Origin: Methylococcaceae bacterium
Lineage (GTDB): Bacteria; Pseudomonadota; Gammaproteobacteria; Methylococcales; Methylomonadaceae
Assembly (NCBI GenBank): GCA_009925045.1
Contig: RFQK01000002.1
Location: 1 to 28,168, forward strand
DNA length: 28,168 nt
Direction: 5' to 3'
Shown: one piece after another, positions 1 to 7,573 of the stretch
Numbering within the stretch: the first letter of the stretch is position 1
Layout: the number at the start of each line of letters is the position of its first letter
Made by a program: the position numbers and the translations under genes
The notes under the pieces: model-generated
What the model was told of the DNA's origin: nothing
The model's input: the letters and a program-made list of their open reading frames with translations, nothing else
Database searches by the model: none

Positions 1-788
1 AAGCCCATAAAATTAATATCCGCCAACAGACGGCCAAACTGAATAAATTGGCTGCCCAAGGTTGTACCCCTATGTTGCTTGCTGTTGCCGGTGAACTGGT
101 TGGCATCGTCGCCGTTGTTGATCCAATTAAACTTGATTCAGGGGCGGCGATTGCGAGTTTACGACAAGCGGGTATTCGCGTCTTGATGGTGACTGGGGAT
201 AATTCTATTACAGCTCAGGCAATAGCTCAGCAGGCCGGTATAGCTGAATTTAGAGCACAAGTTTCTCCATCGGAAAAGGCTGAAATTGTCAGGGCCTTAC
301 AGGGTGAAGGTGCCAAAGTGGGTATGGTCGGCGATGGTATCAACGATGCGCCTGCCTTAGCGCAGGCTGATGTCGGGTTTGCGATTGGCACAGGAACTGA
401 TGTGGCAATCGAAAGTGCTGATGTGGTTTTATTACAAGGCTCTCTTCAAAAACTGGTCGAAACCATGGCCTTATCCAGACGCACTGTCGCGAATATCGAA
501 CAAAATCTGTTCGGAGCGTTTATCTACAACGTCATTGGAATACCGGTTGCCGCCGGTGTGCTTTACCCCGTATTGGGCTTATTGCTCAATCCTATGCTGG
601 CAGGTGCTGCAATGGCGATGTCATCGGTGACTGTGGTCAGCAATGCCAATCGTCTGCGCTGGATCAGTTTGCAGGGTTTGGATCAGCAACCCGAGCCTAG
701 TGTTGTCTCGAAGTTGCTGAATGGACTCAAAGATCGGTATCAGATTTTGGCTGACGGCCCTTGGTCAGGCTTTTTTCACAAACTCTGA
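1..788 (+). CDS. copA: Copper-translocating P1B-type ATPase, C-terminal part
   Basis: The frame is open from base 3 to the stop at 786-788, so this is the last ~261 residues of a protein that starts before the window. It would pump Cu(I) out of the cytoplasm across the inner membrane. Visible are the end of the P domain (DPIK, then VTGD near base 190, and the Mg-binding GDGINDAP at 330-353) and the final two membrane helices. These carry the Cu(I)-type signatures: a YN pair in helix 7 (FIYNVIGIP) and MSS in helix 8 ([17 protein letters not shown]). The phosphorylation motif DKTGT, the actuator domain and the metal-binding domains lie upstream and cannot be checked. About 35 polar residues follow the last helix, a longer tail than most family members have. 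The 3' end overlaps the convergent zinc-ribbon gene by 24 bases. Silver or other monovalent substrates cannot be excluded. Confidence 0.93.
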   Translation, partial: AHKINIRQQTAKLNKLAAQGCTPMLLAVAGELVGIVAVVDPIKLDSGAAIASLRQAGIRVLMVTGDNSITAQAIAQQAGIAEFRAQVSPSEKAEIVRALQGEGAKVGMVGDGINDAPALAQADVGFAIGTGTDVAIESADVVLLQGSLQKLVETMALSRRTVANIEQNLFGAFIYNVIGIPVAAGVLYPVLGLLLNPMLAGAAMAMSSVTVVSNANRLRWISLQGLDQQPEPSVVSKLLNGLKDRYQILADGPWSGFFHKL

Positions 789-1103
789 TTTAAGTTTCAT
801 AGCGCCTATACCATCGATTTTGCAATCGATGTCATGATCCCCTTCAACCAGTCGGATATTTTTTACTCGAGTACCCACTTTGACCACCAAAGATGAGCCT
901 TTTACTTTAAGGTCTTTTATCACGGTAACAGTATCGCCATCCTGAAGTATATTGCCGTTGGCATCTTTAATGACGCGCGCGTCATCTGCTTCGCCAGCGC
1001 TTTCGCCTGACCATTCGTGTCCGCATTCAGAGCATACCCAAAGGCTGCCGTCGTGGTAGGTGAATTCAGATTTGCATGTTGGGCAAGCAGGTATATCGGT
1101 CAT
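765..1103 (-). CDS. PhnA/YjdM family zinc-ribbon protein
   Basis: This 112-residue protein matches the small PhnA/YjdM family in length and content. It has an N-terminal zinc ribbon (Cys7-x2-Cys10 and Cys24-x2-Cys27, with the typical CSECGHEW stretch). A beta-rich domain follows, with [17 protein letters not shown] and a C-terminal [21 protein letters not shown]. The family was named for an alkylphosphonate operon in E. coli, but its biochemical role is unsettled and nothing here points to phosphonate use. I chose the ATG at 1103 because family members start with such a short lead into the first CPxC and a GGA lies a few bases upstream. The frame is open to 1160, but those extra 19 residues have no family counterpart. 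It follows the oxidase genes on the same strand after 35 bases and overlaps the convergent copA end. Confidence 0.9.
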   Translation of the reverse strand: MTDIPACPTCKSEFTYHDGSLWVCSECGHEWSGESAGEADDARVIKDANGNILQDGDTVTVIKDLKVKGSSLVVKVGTRVKNIRLVEGDHDIDCKIDGIGAMKLKSEFVKKA

Positions 1104-1138
1104 ATTTTTTCCAAAGAAAATTAAAAAACTGTCCCCGT

Positions 1139-2275
1139 TTAGTGGGGGTGTTGTGAACAAGATGATTGAGGTTTTGCTGCTGTTAACTGATTGGGCATTC
1201 TATAAGACCAGCGGCTAATTAACGCCATCATCAAAAAGGCGATGCCAGCAATCGGGACTAGCAGGCTCAGGTTGGCCTGACTGGTGCTGGCGTCCCATAT
1301 GCTCAAAGATGTGTTGAGTGAGCGATTAGACGGGAGTAAAAAAGGAAACAAGGTGAGACCTGCGGTTAAGACACTGCAAGCCACGGCAACACAACTGCCA
1401 AGAAAAGCAGCATAGTGGTTTTGTTTTTGATTAAACCAAATCCCCAGGCCACCGCCTATTAAAACCAGGGTGGGCAACAACCAAAGCGTGAATTGATGCT
1501 GATAATTGTCCATCCACAATTCATCGCCACGTTTTACAAATTTAAGCAAGGGATTACTGGGAGCCTGGGTCAGAATTTCTGAGTTAATGTGATAGCCTTC
1601 CAGACGACTTAGCCATAGGCTGATTAAAATAAACGAAATCAGGAAAGCGATTCCGGCTTTCAGTGCAAGTGAACGACAACTGTCGGCAAAGGGTACTCGG
1701 TGATCAAGTTGCAGATATAAAGCGCCATGAAAGACAATCAAACCAGTACAACACAGCGCAACTAGCAGGGTAAACGGGTTAATCAGTGCCCAGATATCCC
1801 CCAAAAATACGATATGCATTTCATCGTCCAAGTGAAAGGGGATCCCTTTAATGACATTGCCCAGAATCAGACCCAGTCCTAAAATCGCTAAAAAATTACT
1901 GTAGCTCAGTATTTTGTCAAAAGTACTCCGCCATTTTTCATTCAGCGCATTCGCTAAAACCAAACTAAATGGCCGGATTAGCCAGGCGGCGACTAAGGGT
2001 AAGATTAAGGCCTGCAAACAGGCAAAACCAACGGCATACACCAAGGGCCATGCGGCAAAAATAAAGGCGATTAAAGCTAGCATCCAGCTTTGTTGAAGAT
2101 ATAGGCTAGGGGCTACTGTCGCCACCAGAATGTTGCGTTCGTTGGGATTACGACAAACCAGAGTCAGTAATGCACAGCTTCCCAGACTAATACCCTCGCT
2201 AATGGCAAAACCTATCAGGGCAAACAACAATATGCCCCAGGCGAGGATACGCAAGCTTTCGTAATCAAGATTCAT
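1139..2275 (-). CDS. cydB: Cytochrome bd-type oxidase subunit II (divergent CydB)
   Basis: A 378-residue integral membrane protein, the usual CydB length (379 in E. coli). Family landmarks are the N-terminal [38 protein letters not shown] and SIWDAS. Subunit II of bd oxidases binds no haem but stabilises subunit I and in E. coli contributes a channel. By eye-alignment the E. coli Trp57-Asp58 pair (HWDGNQVW) is replaced here by Leu58-Tyr59 (SLYLQQSW), and Asp29 by Ser30. The start ATG at 2275 overlaps the cydA stop as ATGA, implying translational coupling. The frame extends 62 residues further upstream to 2461, but that part is antisense to cydA coding and unlike CydB. Only a weak CCCC/GGGG stem followed by six T's lies after the stop, and no cydX-like small gene is visible. 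Confidence 0.87.
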   Translation of the reverse strand: MNLDYESLRILAWGILLFALIGFAISEGISLGSCALLTLVCRNPNERNILVATVAPSLYLQQSWMLALIAFIFAAWPLVYAVGFACLQALILPLVAAWLIRPFSLVLANALNEKWRSTFDKILSYSNFLAILGLGLILGNVIKGIPFHLDDEMHIVFLGDIWALINPFTLLVALCCTGLIVFHGALYLQLDHRVPFADSCRSLALKAGIAFLISFILISLWLSRLEGYHINSEILTQAPSNPLLKFVKRGDELWMDNYQHQFTLWLLPTLVLIGGGLGIWFNQKQNHYAAFLGSCVAVACSVLTAGLTLFPFLLPSNRSLNTSLSIWDASTSQANLSLLVPIAGIAFLMMALISRWSYRMPNQLTAAKPQSSCSQHPH

Positions 2276-3636
2276 GATGGGGCTCCGCAGATTTGCTGAC
2301 TCCGAATGATGTGCAGAGTGAAAAATACAGACAGACTCATAGTCGTTAAAAGCGCCAGACTGTAGAAGCCTCCCGCCAACACCTGTTCGGAGGTGCTTAG
2401 ACTCGAATAGGCGATGAATCTGGGTAATACGCCATCTACTAGCCAAGCTTGATGAAGGCAATGTTGAATCATAAGGTCAATTGCAACCATCAGGGCGTTG
2501 ATTGGCAAGGCGCTTAATAACACCCCATTGAATTTAGCTGTGGGTAGCAAGGCCAGGGCAAAGATCACCAGACTGATGACACCCATGGGCATCAGGCTTT
2601 TGTGTCCCCAAAACAGGGCGAGCGGATGGCTGGGTAATATTGATTCCGCAGCTAAGCGGATATGCGTGTCAGAGGCCGTCTCTATTTTGCTGAGCCAGCG
2701 TTTCAAAAGCATAGCGTAGCCAACATCAGCTTTTTGCTGGTTAAAGCTAGCTGCCAGTGGTGCATTTTTTTCGTCTTCACGCCAAGTTTTTAAAGCCCGA
2801 TAGGCATCAAGACCGGTGCGGATATGCTGTTGTATTTCTGGTAATAAGCTTTGATTGTCAACGCCACGCAAAGTGTTTTGCTGAATTCTCTGGCTTAGGG
2901 AAAGCGCTTCGGTTTGTCCATGCACCGAGAGTGCCAATACCGATACAATACCGAAAATAGCCGCTACGCTTTGGCTGTGTTGACTGATAGGGTGTCCCGG
3001 TTGGGCAAGCTTAAACCATGCGCAAATGCTCAAAATAAAGCCAGCGGCAATTGCATAGGCAAGCCCTATTGCGTGGAGGCTATGTTGGCCTAGTTCAGGC
3101 GGATTTAACAATTGCCAACTGTCTTCAGTTTCTATGCGCAATGATAAGGGGTTAAAGCTCACCGCACTTGGATTGTCCAGCCATGCGTAAGCACTGATCA
3201 GCCAAAGCGCAGAAATGTGAAGGCACAAGCTGATTAGGCCTGTGACTAAAGCATGCTGTTTGTCACTAAGCTGGTTCCAGCCAAACCAAAAAGGGCCGAA
3301 TAAAGCCGAGATTAAGAAAAAACTGCTGATACTTTCAATCGCTATGGGTAAGGCAAAATTGTCGCCGATAAAGCGGGCGAAAAACGAAGTGGATACGCCA
3401 TACTGAATGACAACCAAGAGGCGGGTACTCATGGCTAGAACGAATTGGATTGCGAATACCCGCGCCCAAAATTGTATAGTCGGCTTCAGGCTCGCATCCT
3501 GCTTAAGAATTAAGCGAATTTCCAGGACTACGAGCAACAGAGACAAACCCAGCGTGAGAGGCGTGAATACATAATGCAGCAAACTGGTTAATGTCATTTG
3601 CCAGTTTGATAAGGCTAAGACAGTTTCAGAAAGCAT
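2272..3636 (-). CDS. cydA: Cytochrome bd-type oxidase subunit I, ligand-altered (divergent CydA)
   Basis: A 454-residue multi-helix membrane protein clearly related to CydA. The first helix has HYVFTPLTLG with His21 matching E. coli His19; Glu101 (AIES) matches Glu99; His188 (SLHAIG) matches haem b558 ligand His186. GYAMLLKRW and VLPRFIAYSSL are also typical. Several canonical residues are changed in my hand alignment: Glu107 to Ile109, quinol-site Lys252 to Thr255 and Glu257 to Asp260, haem b558 ligand Met393 to Leu348, haem b595 ligand Glu445 to His392, and Arg448 to His395. The GWxxxExGRQPW signature survives only as Q and W. The protein is probably a bd-superfamily terminal oxidase or relative with altered haem or donor use. 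A dead copy is less likely because reading frame, length and helices are intact. Its own promoter lies just upstream. The gene symbol is by homology only. Confidence 0.82.
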   Translation of the reverse strand: MLSETVLALSNWQMTLTSLLHYVFTPLTLGLSLLLVVLEIRLILKQDASLKPTIQFWARVFAIQFVLAMSTRLLVVIQYGVSTSFFARFIGDNFALPIAIESISSFFLISALFGPFWFGWNQLSDKQHALVTGLISLCLHISALWLISAYAWLDNPSAVSFNPLSLRIETEDSWQLLNPPELGQHSLHAIGLAYAIAAGFILSICAWFKLAQPGHPISQHSQSVAAIFGIVSVLALSVHGQTEALSLSQRIQQNTLRGVDNQSLLPEIQQHIRTGLDAYRALKTWREDEKNAPLAASFNQQKADVGYAMLLKRWLSKIETASDTHIRLAAESILPSHPLALFWGHKSLMPMGVISLVIFALALLPTAKFNGVLLSALPINALMVAIDLMIQHCLHQAWLVDGVLPRFIAYSSLSTSEQVLAGGFYSLALLTTMSLSVFFTLHIIRSQQICGAPS

Positions 3637-3670
3637 TTAGACCCCAGCAGCTTGGTTTGGAAAACCCACT

Positions 3671-3698
3671 ATTATAGGTAGTCTGCCACAATTGTCCT
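3671..3698 (-). promoter_or_regulatory. Probable sigma-70 promoter of the bd-type oxidase genes
   Basis: On the minus strand a perfect TATAAT (3676-3671) is preceded, after a 16-base spacer, by AGGACA (3698-3693; 4 of 6 to consensus). Transcription would begin near 3664 and give a leader of about 28 bases before the cydA ATG at 3636. The -35 element touches the last codon of the lysR-type gene upstream. Confidence 0.5.
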
Positions 3699-4608
3699 AG
3701 GTGTTTAGTAGTCCAAACACACCTTGCTGGGCATGATCGAGAATGATATGCAGCAAAGGATGTTTTAAACGTCTTTGGGCAGTGACAATATAAAAACGTT
3801 CACTGACTTCATCGGCCATCCCCAAGTTTTCTACCCGGTATTGTTGTTCTATGGCTTGTGAAACGGCAGAGGGAGAAAAAAATAAGCCACTGCCGCCCAT
3901 CCCAAAGGTTTTGATCAAGCCACTGTCTTCAATTTCAGCCTGTATTGACGGGCTGATCCCCATCCGTTCAAACCACAGATCCAGCGATCGACGCAAGGCG
4001 GTATTGGTGGTTGGTAACAGAAACGGTGCCCCATTCAGACCACGAGGAAAGTCCTCGCGATAACGACTGGCAAGAGCGGGGGCGCCGAAAATCGCTACCG
4101 GAGACGCGCCTAAGAAATGGTTGAAAATGCGGGTGCCACTGGCGGGTGTGGCAGGAACATCGGATAACACCAAGTCGAGGCGGTGTAATGCCAGTTCGTT
4201 GAGCAATCGATCAGTCTTGTCTTCCCAGCATTGAATCTGCACCGGATCAGCCTGTTTCAACAAAGGGTCTATCAGGTGATAGGCCAACAATTTTGGCAAA
4301 GCATCACTAATTCCAATAGTCAGCCGCAATCCGCGTTCGGTACGCAGGCCTTTTAAGGTATGCGTCAGTTCCTGGCCTAGGCTGAAGATTTCCTCAGCAT
4401 AATGAAATACAGCCCGTCCGGTATCGGTCAGAATCAGGCGACGACCTTGGCGTGCAAATAAGCGGCTGCCAATTTGTTCCTCAAAAATGGCTAGCTGTGC
4501 ACTGATAGTCGGTTGCGCCAGATGCAGTATTTCACAGGCAGCACTAATACTGCCTTGCTTGGCTACGGTCCAGAAATAGTACAAATGTTGATAGTTGATG
4601 CGCTGCAT
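3697..4608 (-). CDS. LysR-family transcriptional regulator, NhaR-like
   Basis: A 303-residue LysR-type regulator. The N-terminal winged helix-turn-helix (INYQHLYYFWTVAKQGSISAA, with PTISAQLAIFEEQIGSRLF) resembles the NhaR subgroup, whose members share INYxHLYYFW. A periplasmic-binding-like effector domain follows from about residue 90. The ATG at 4608 is preferred over an in-frame TTG three codons upstream; neither has a clear ribosome-binding site. It is transcribed away from ppc, and the 120 bases between them hold two inverted repeats. A LysR protein usually controls its divergent neighbour, so ppc is the first candidate target, with the downstream cydAB-like genes second. NhaR of E. coli controls a Na+/H+ antiporter, and an NhaD antiporter lies about 8 kb away. 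That is not enough to name this gene nhaR. Confidence 0.88.
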   Translation of the reverse strand: MQRINYQHLYYFWTVAKQGSISAACEILHLAQPTISAQLAIFEEQIGSRLFARQGRRLILTDTGRAVFHYAEEIFSLGQELTHTLKGLRTERGLRLTIGISDALPKLLAYHLIDPLLKQADPVQIQCWEDKTDRLLNELALHRLDLVLSDVPATPASGTRIFNHFLGASPVAIFGAPALASRYREDFPRGLNGAPFLLPTTNTALRRSLDLWFERMGISPSIQAEIEDSGLIKTFGMGGSGLFFSPSAVSQAIEQQYRVENLGMADEVSERFYIVTAQRRLKHPLLHIILDHAQQGVFGLLNT

Positions 4609-4610
4609 AT

Positions 4611-4625
4611 ATAGCAAATATCTAT
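4611..4625. promoter_or_regulatory. Candidate LysR-type binding site (ATAG-N7-CTAT)
   Basis: ATAGCAAATATCTAT is an inverted repeat with four-base arms and fits the T-N11-A pattern of LysR binding boxes. It ends three bases before the regulator's ATG (4608), the usual place for autorepression, and sits in the space shared with ppc. Confidence 0.45.
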
Positions 4626-4657
4626 GTAATTTGATTATTTATTCTATTTCACGATTG

Positions 4658-4673
4658 GTATAAAAAACTATAC
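4658..4673. promoter_or_regulatory. Palindrome at the ppc promoter (GTATA-N6-TATAC)
   Basis: GTATAAAAAACTATAC has perfect five-base inverted arms. It overlaps the only -10-like sequences (TATAAA, TATACA) between the regulator and ppc, 56 bases before the ppc start. It may be an operator for the divergent LysR protein. No good -35 was found at 16-18 bases, which would suit an activator-dependent promoter. Confidence 0.38.
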
Positions 4674-4728
4674 AGTGTGGTTAAAGTTTTTGATCTTTTT
4701 TCGAATATACAGCATGAGAGGGCGGTCT

Positions 4729-7530
4729 ATGGTTCTTAAACCCCAAGATACAGACAAAAATCTTCGTAATAACGTGCAATTGCTCAGGCGGATTTTGGGG
4801 CAGGTGCTCAAGACTCAGGCGAATTCTCGGATTGCCACCACGGTCGATCAGTTACAGCGTGAGTTTGCTGCTTTACAGCGTGATGGAAGTCCCGCACGAC
4901 GGGAACAACTGATCAAAAGTTTGCGCAATATTCCGGCTGAGTCACAAACTGAAGTGATTCGTGCCTTTAGTATGTATTTCAGTTTGCTCAATATTGCCGA
5001 GGAATCCAATAATCTTCATCAACGTCGCCGGCAGATTGAAAGTGGCAAGCATTTTTGGTTTGGATCATTCCATGACACCTTGTTACAACTGCGTGAATCT
5101 GGAGTTACTCTCCAGCAACTGCAGGCCTTGCTGAATGATTTGGATTACATGCCAGTCATGACCGCACATCCAACAGAAGCGAAACGGCGCGCAGTTCGTG
5201 GCGCTTTGCGGAATGTCTTTATTTCACATGAAAGCCTGGATGACGGACGGGTCAAAGGCTATTACCGACAACAGGTGATCGACCGCTTATACAGTCAGAT
5301 ACAGTTGTTATGGAAAACCGATGAAGTTCGTGCGCGCGGTATGCGGGTGGTCGATGAGATTGATGCTGGCTTGTATTATTTTCCCTTGTCTTTGTTTGAA
5401 GCAACCGCACAGGTTTACCGAAATTTTCACCGGGCAATTACCGATGTCTATGGTGCGGAAGCCCAGCAAATCAAGGTGCCTCGTTTTCTCAATTTTGGTT
5501 CCTGGATAGGCGGTGATCGCGATGGCAATCCCAATGTTAAACCTGAAACGACTGCTTTGGCTTTAAGATTACAAGCCAGAACTGTGCTTCAAGAATACAT
5601 GCGCAGAGTCAATGCCCTACGCGATCAGTTGTCTTACTCCTATGCTTTGGTCGAACCGACGCCAGAATTTCTCAGCAGTCTTCAACGTGATCGTGATTTG
5701 TTAGGTGACAGTGCAGTTCCTTTGGAACGTAGCTGTCGCCAGGAACCTTATCGCCATAAATTAACCTTGATGCATTACCGATTGCAATTGGCGTTGAGTC
5801 GAGTTGATCAGCGTATCGAACAGACGGGTGTTAGCGTGAATCACCAGCAGGCGTATGCGAATGCGCAGGCTTTCATGGAGGATTTACAGACCATTCGTGT
5901 CTCCTTAATGAGTCATGGTGATCAATCGGTGGCTGATTTGGAATTATTAGACTTAATCCATTTGGTCCAGACCTTTGGTTTCCATTTGATGCAGCTAGAT
6001 GTGCGTCAGGAATCGACGCGTCATACCGATGCGGTTGCTGACATCTTGAAACACGCTTTGGCTATTGATTATGCCACCATGGATGAAGCGCAGCGTTTGG
6101 CATTACTGGCTGAGGCAATTGCTGCACCCGGCAGTTTAAGTTATGAGCCCATGACCTTAAGCGACAATACGCGGGAAACTCTACAAGTGTTTCAGGTGAT
6201 GGCTGAGATGCGTAAAGAAATCGGGGGGGAATGTTTTAGCCGCTATGTCATTTCCATGACCCATACCGCCAGTCATATCCTGGAAGTTTTATTGTTAGCG
6301 GGGCAGGTCGGTCTGGCAGGGCGTATCGGCGGACATTGGTACTGTCATATTGGCGTTTCGCCTTTGTTTGAAACCATCGAGGATTTAAGTCATATCGAAG
6401 CCGTACTGAGTCAATTATTGGCGCAGCCGGTTTATCGTGAACTGTTGCAGGTTTCAGGTATGCGTCAGGAAGTCATGCTGGGGTATTCTGATTCCTGTAA
6501 AGATGGTGGTATTTTGGCGTCAGCGTGGGGCTTATACCGTGCTCAGCAACAAGTGATGGCCATCTCCGATCGTGAGGGCATTCCCTGTCGCTTATTTCAT
6601 GGTCGAGGTGGCACGATAGGCAGGGGCGGCGGACCCACTCATCAGGCGATTCTGGCGCAACCACCGGCAACGGTTCGTGGCCAAATCAAGTTTACCGAGC
6701 AAGGTGAGGTATTGTTCTATCGGTATAACAATATGGAAACCGCGATTTATGAGTTGACCATGGGAGTGACGGGTCTGATCAAAGCCAGTTTAAGTCTGGT
6801 ACAACCTGTGGCAGCCGATCAACCGGAAACGCTGGCCATCATGGGTGAGTTGGCGGCAATTGGTGAACGCGGTTATCGCCAACTGACCGAGCATACTCCC
6901 GGATTTCTGGATTATTTTTATGAAACTACACCAGTCACTGAAATTGGCCAGCTGAATATTGGCTCACGTCCCTCTCATCGGAAAAAGCAGGACCGCTCTA
7001 AACAATCGGTGCGGGCGATTGCCTGGGTTTTTGCCTGGGCTCAGTCACGACAGACGTTTCCTGCCTGGTATGGCATTGGCTCCAGTCTTGAGGCTTGGTG
7101 TGCGGGAAAGCCGGAGCGTTTAAATACTTTGCGTCAGATGTATCGGCAATGGCCTTTTTTTCGAAATTTGTTGAGTAATGCACAAATGGCTTTATGTAAG
7201 TCAGATATGAATATTGCGCGTGAATATGCCGCTTTGTGTCAGGATCAGGAATTAGGCCAGCGAGTTTATGGAATGATTGCCAGCGAACATCGTCGATGTG
7301 TCGACTGGATTTTGGAAGTGGCCGAAGCCGAGTATCTGATTGCTGATAACCCCGAGCTTGCCGCATCATTACATCGTCGTCATGACTATCTTGGCCCGCT
7401 TAATTTTTTGCAGGCTGATTTGTTGCGGCAGGTTAGAGCCGCTGAAGACGGGGCGGAAAACATTCCGGCTATGCAGCCTTTATTGCGAACCATCAATGCC
7501 ATTGCCGCCGGTATGCGCAATACCGGTTAA
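4729..7530 (+). CDS. ppc: Phosphoenolpyruvate carboxylase
   Basis: Carboxylates PEP with bicarbonate to oxaloacetate, the main anaplerotic step. It is also a serine-cycle enzyme in methylotrophs. The 933-residue protein has the expected motifs in order: MTAHPTEAKRR with catalytic His147, GYSDSCKDGG (from base 6480), FHGRGGTIGRGGGP with its catalytic arginine (6595-6636), SRPSHRK, and the C-terminal RNTG. The residues corresponding to the E. coli aspartate-inhibition site appear retained (lysine in ALCKSDMNIAREYA, arginine before GPLNFLQADLL, Asn of RNTG), so feedback inhibition by aspartate is likely. I chose the ATG at 4729 because AGAGGG stands 7-12 bases before it. The frame is open to a GTG at 4675, but that 18-residue extension starts with no ribosome-binding site. 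Transcribed divergently from the LysR regulator and ending at a hairpin shared with phoR. Confidence 0.96.
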   Translation: MVLKPQDTDKNLRNNVQLLRRILGQVLKTQANSRIATTVDQLQREFAALQRDGSPARREQLIKSLRNIPAESQTEVIRAFSMYFSLLNIAEESNNLHQRRRQIESGKHFWFGSFHDTLLQLRESGVTLQQLQALLNDLDYMPVMTAHPTEAKRRAVRGALRNVFISHESLDDGRVKGYYRQQVIDRLYSQIQLLWKTDEVRARGMRVVDEIDAGLYYFPLSLFEATAQVYRNFHRAITDVYGAEAQQIKVPRFLNFGSWIGGDRDGNPNVKPETTALALRLQARTVLQEYMRRVNALRDQLSYSYALVEPTPEFLSSLQRDRDLLGDSAVPLERSCRQEPYRHKLTLMHYRLQLALSRVDQRIEQTGVSVNHQQAYANAQAFMEDLQTIRVSLMSHGDQSVADLELLDLIHLVQTFGFHLMQLDVRQESTRHTDAVADILKHALAIDYATMDEAQRLALLAEAIAAPGSLSYEPMTLSDNTRETLQVFQVMAEMRKEIGGECFSRYVISMTHTASHILEVLLLAGQVGLAGRIGGHWYCHIGVSPLFETIEDLSHIEAVLSQLLAQPVYRELLQVSGMRQEVMLGYSDSCKDGGILASAWGLYRAQQQVMAISDREGIPCRLFHGRGGTIGRGGGPTHQAILAQPPATVRGQIKFTEQGEVLFYRYNNMETAIYELTMGVTGLIKASLSLVQPVAADQPETLAIMGELAAIGERGYRQLTEHTPGFLDYFYETTPVTEIGQLNIGSRPSHRKKQDRSKQSVRAIAWVFAWAQSRQTFPAWYGIGSSLEAWCAGKPERLNTLRQMYRQWPFFRNLLSNAQMALCKSDMNIAREYAALCQDQELGQRVYGMIASEHRRCVDWILEVAEAEYLIADNPELAASLHRRHDYLGPLNFLQADLLRQVRAAEDGAENIPAMQPLLRTINAIAAGMRNTG

Positions 7531-7540
7531 GCCGTTAAGG

Positions 7541-7573
7541 ACAGGGTTTGTGCGTGTTATTAACAAACCCTGT
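7541..7573. terminator. Shared hairpin between convergent ppc and phoR
   Basis: ACAGGGTTTG (7541-7550) and CAAACCCTGT (7564-7573) form a perfect 10-base stem with a 13-base loop. It starts 11 bases after the ppc stop, and the phoR stop (7562-7560) lies in the loop. Neither strand has a T run behind the stem, so it may act with Rho or as a 3' stabiliser rather than as a classical terminator. Confidence 0.5.

Noticed and set aside
1123..1147. Terminator after the cydB-like gene
   Set aside because: The stem is only four to five GC pairs, with four unpaired bases before the six T's on the minus strand; too weak to annotate.
2276..2461. 62-residue N-terminal extension of the cydB-like gene
   Set aside because: It lies inside cydA coding on the same strand in another frame, has no CydB counterpart, and the ATG overlapping the cydA stop fits the family start exactly.
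3697..4608. Naming the LysR gene nhaR and linking it to nhaD
   Set aside because: Only the DNA-binding part resembles NhaR; nhaD is 8 kb away in another operon, and ppc is the divergent neighbour.
4675..4728. GTG start extending ppc by 18 residues
   Set aside because: No ribosome-binding site, and the stretch overlaps the promoter-like region; the ATG at 4729 has AGAGGG in place.
6998..7369. 123-codon open frame opposite ppc
   Set aside because: It is fully antisense to conserved PEP carboxylase sequence, has no family resemblance and arises from codon bias. The same holds for other long overlapping frames, such as those opposite or within secF, phoR and sqr.
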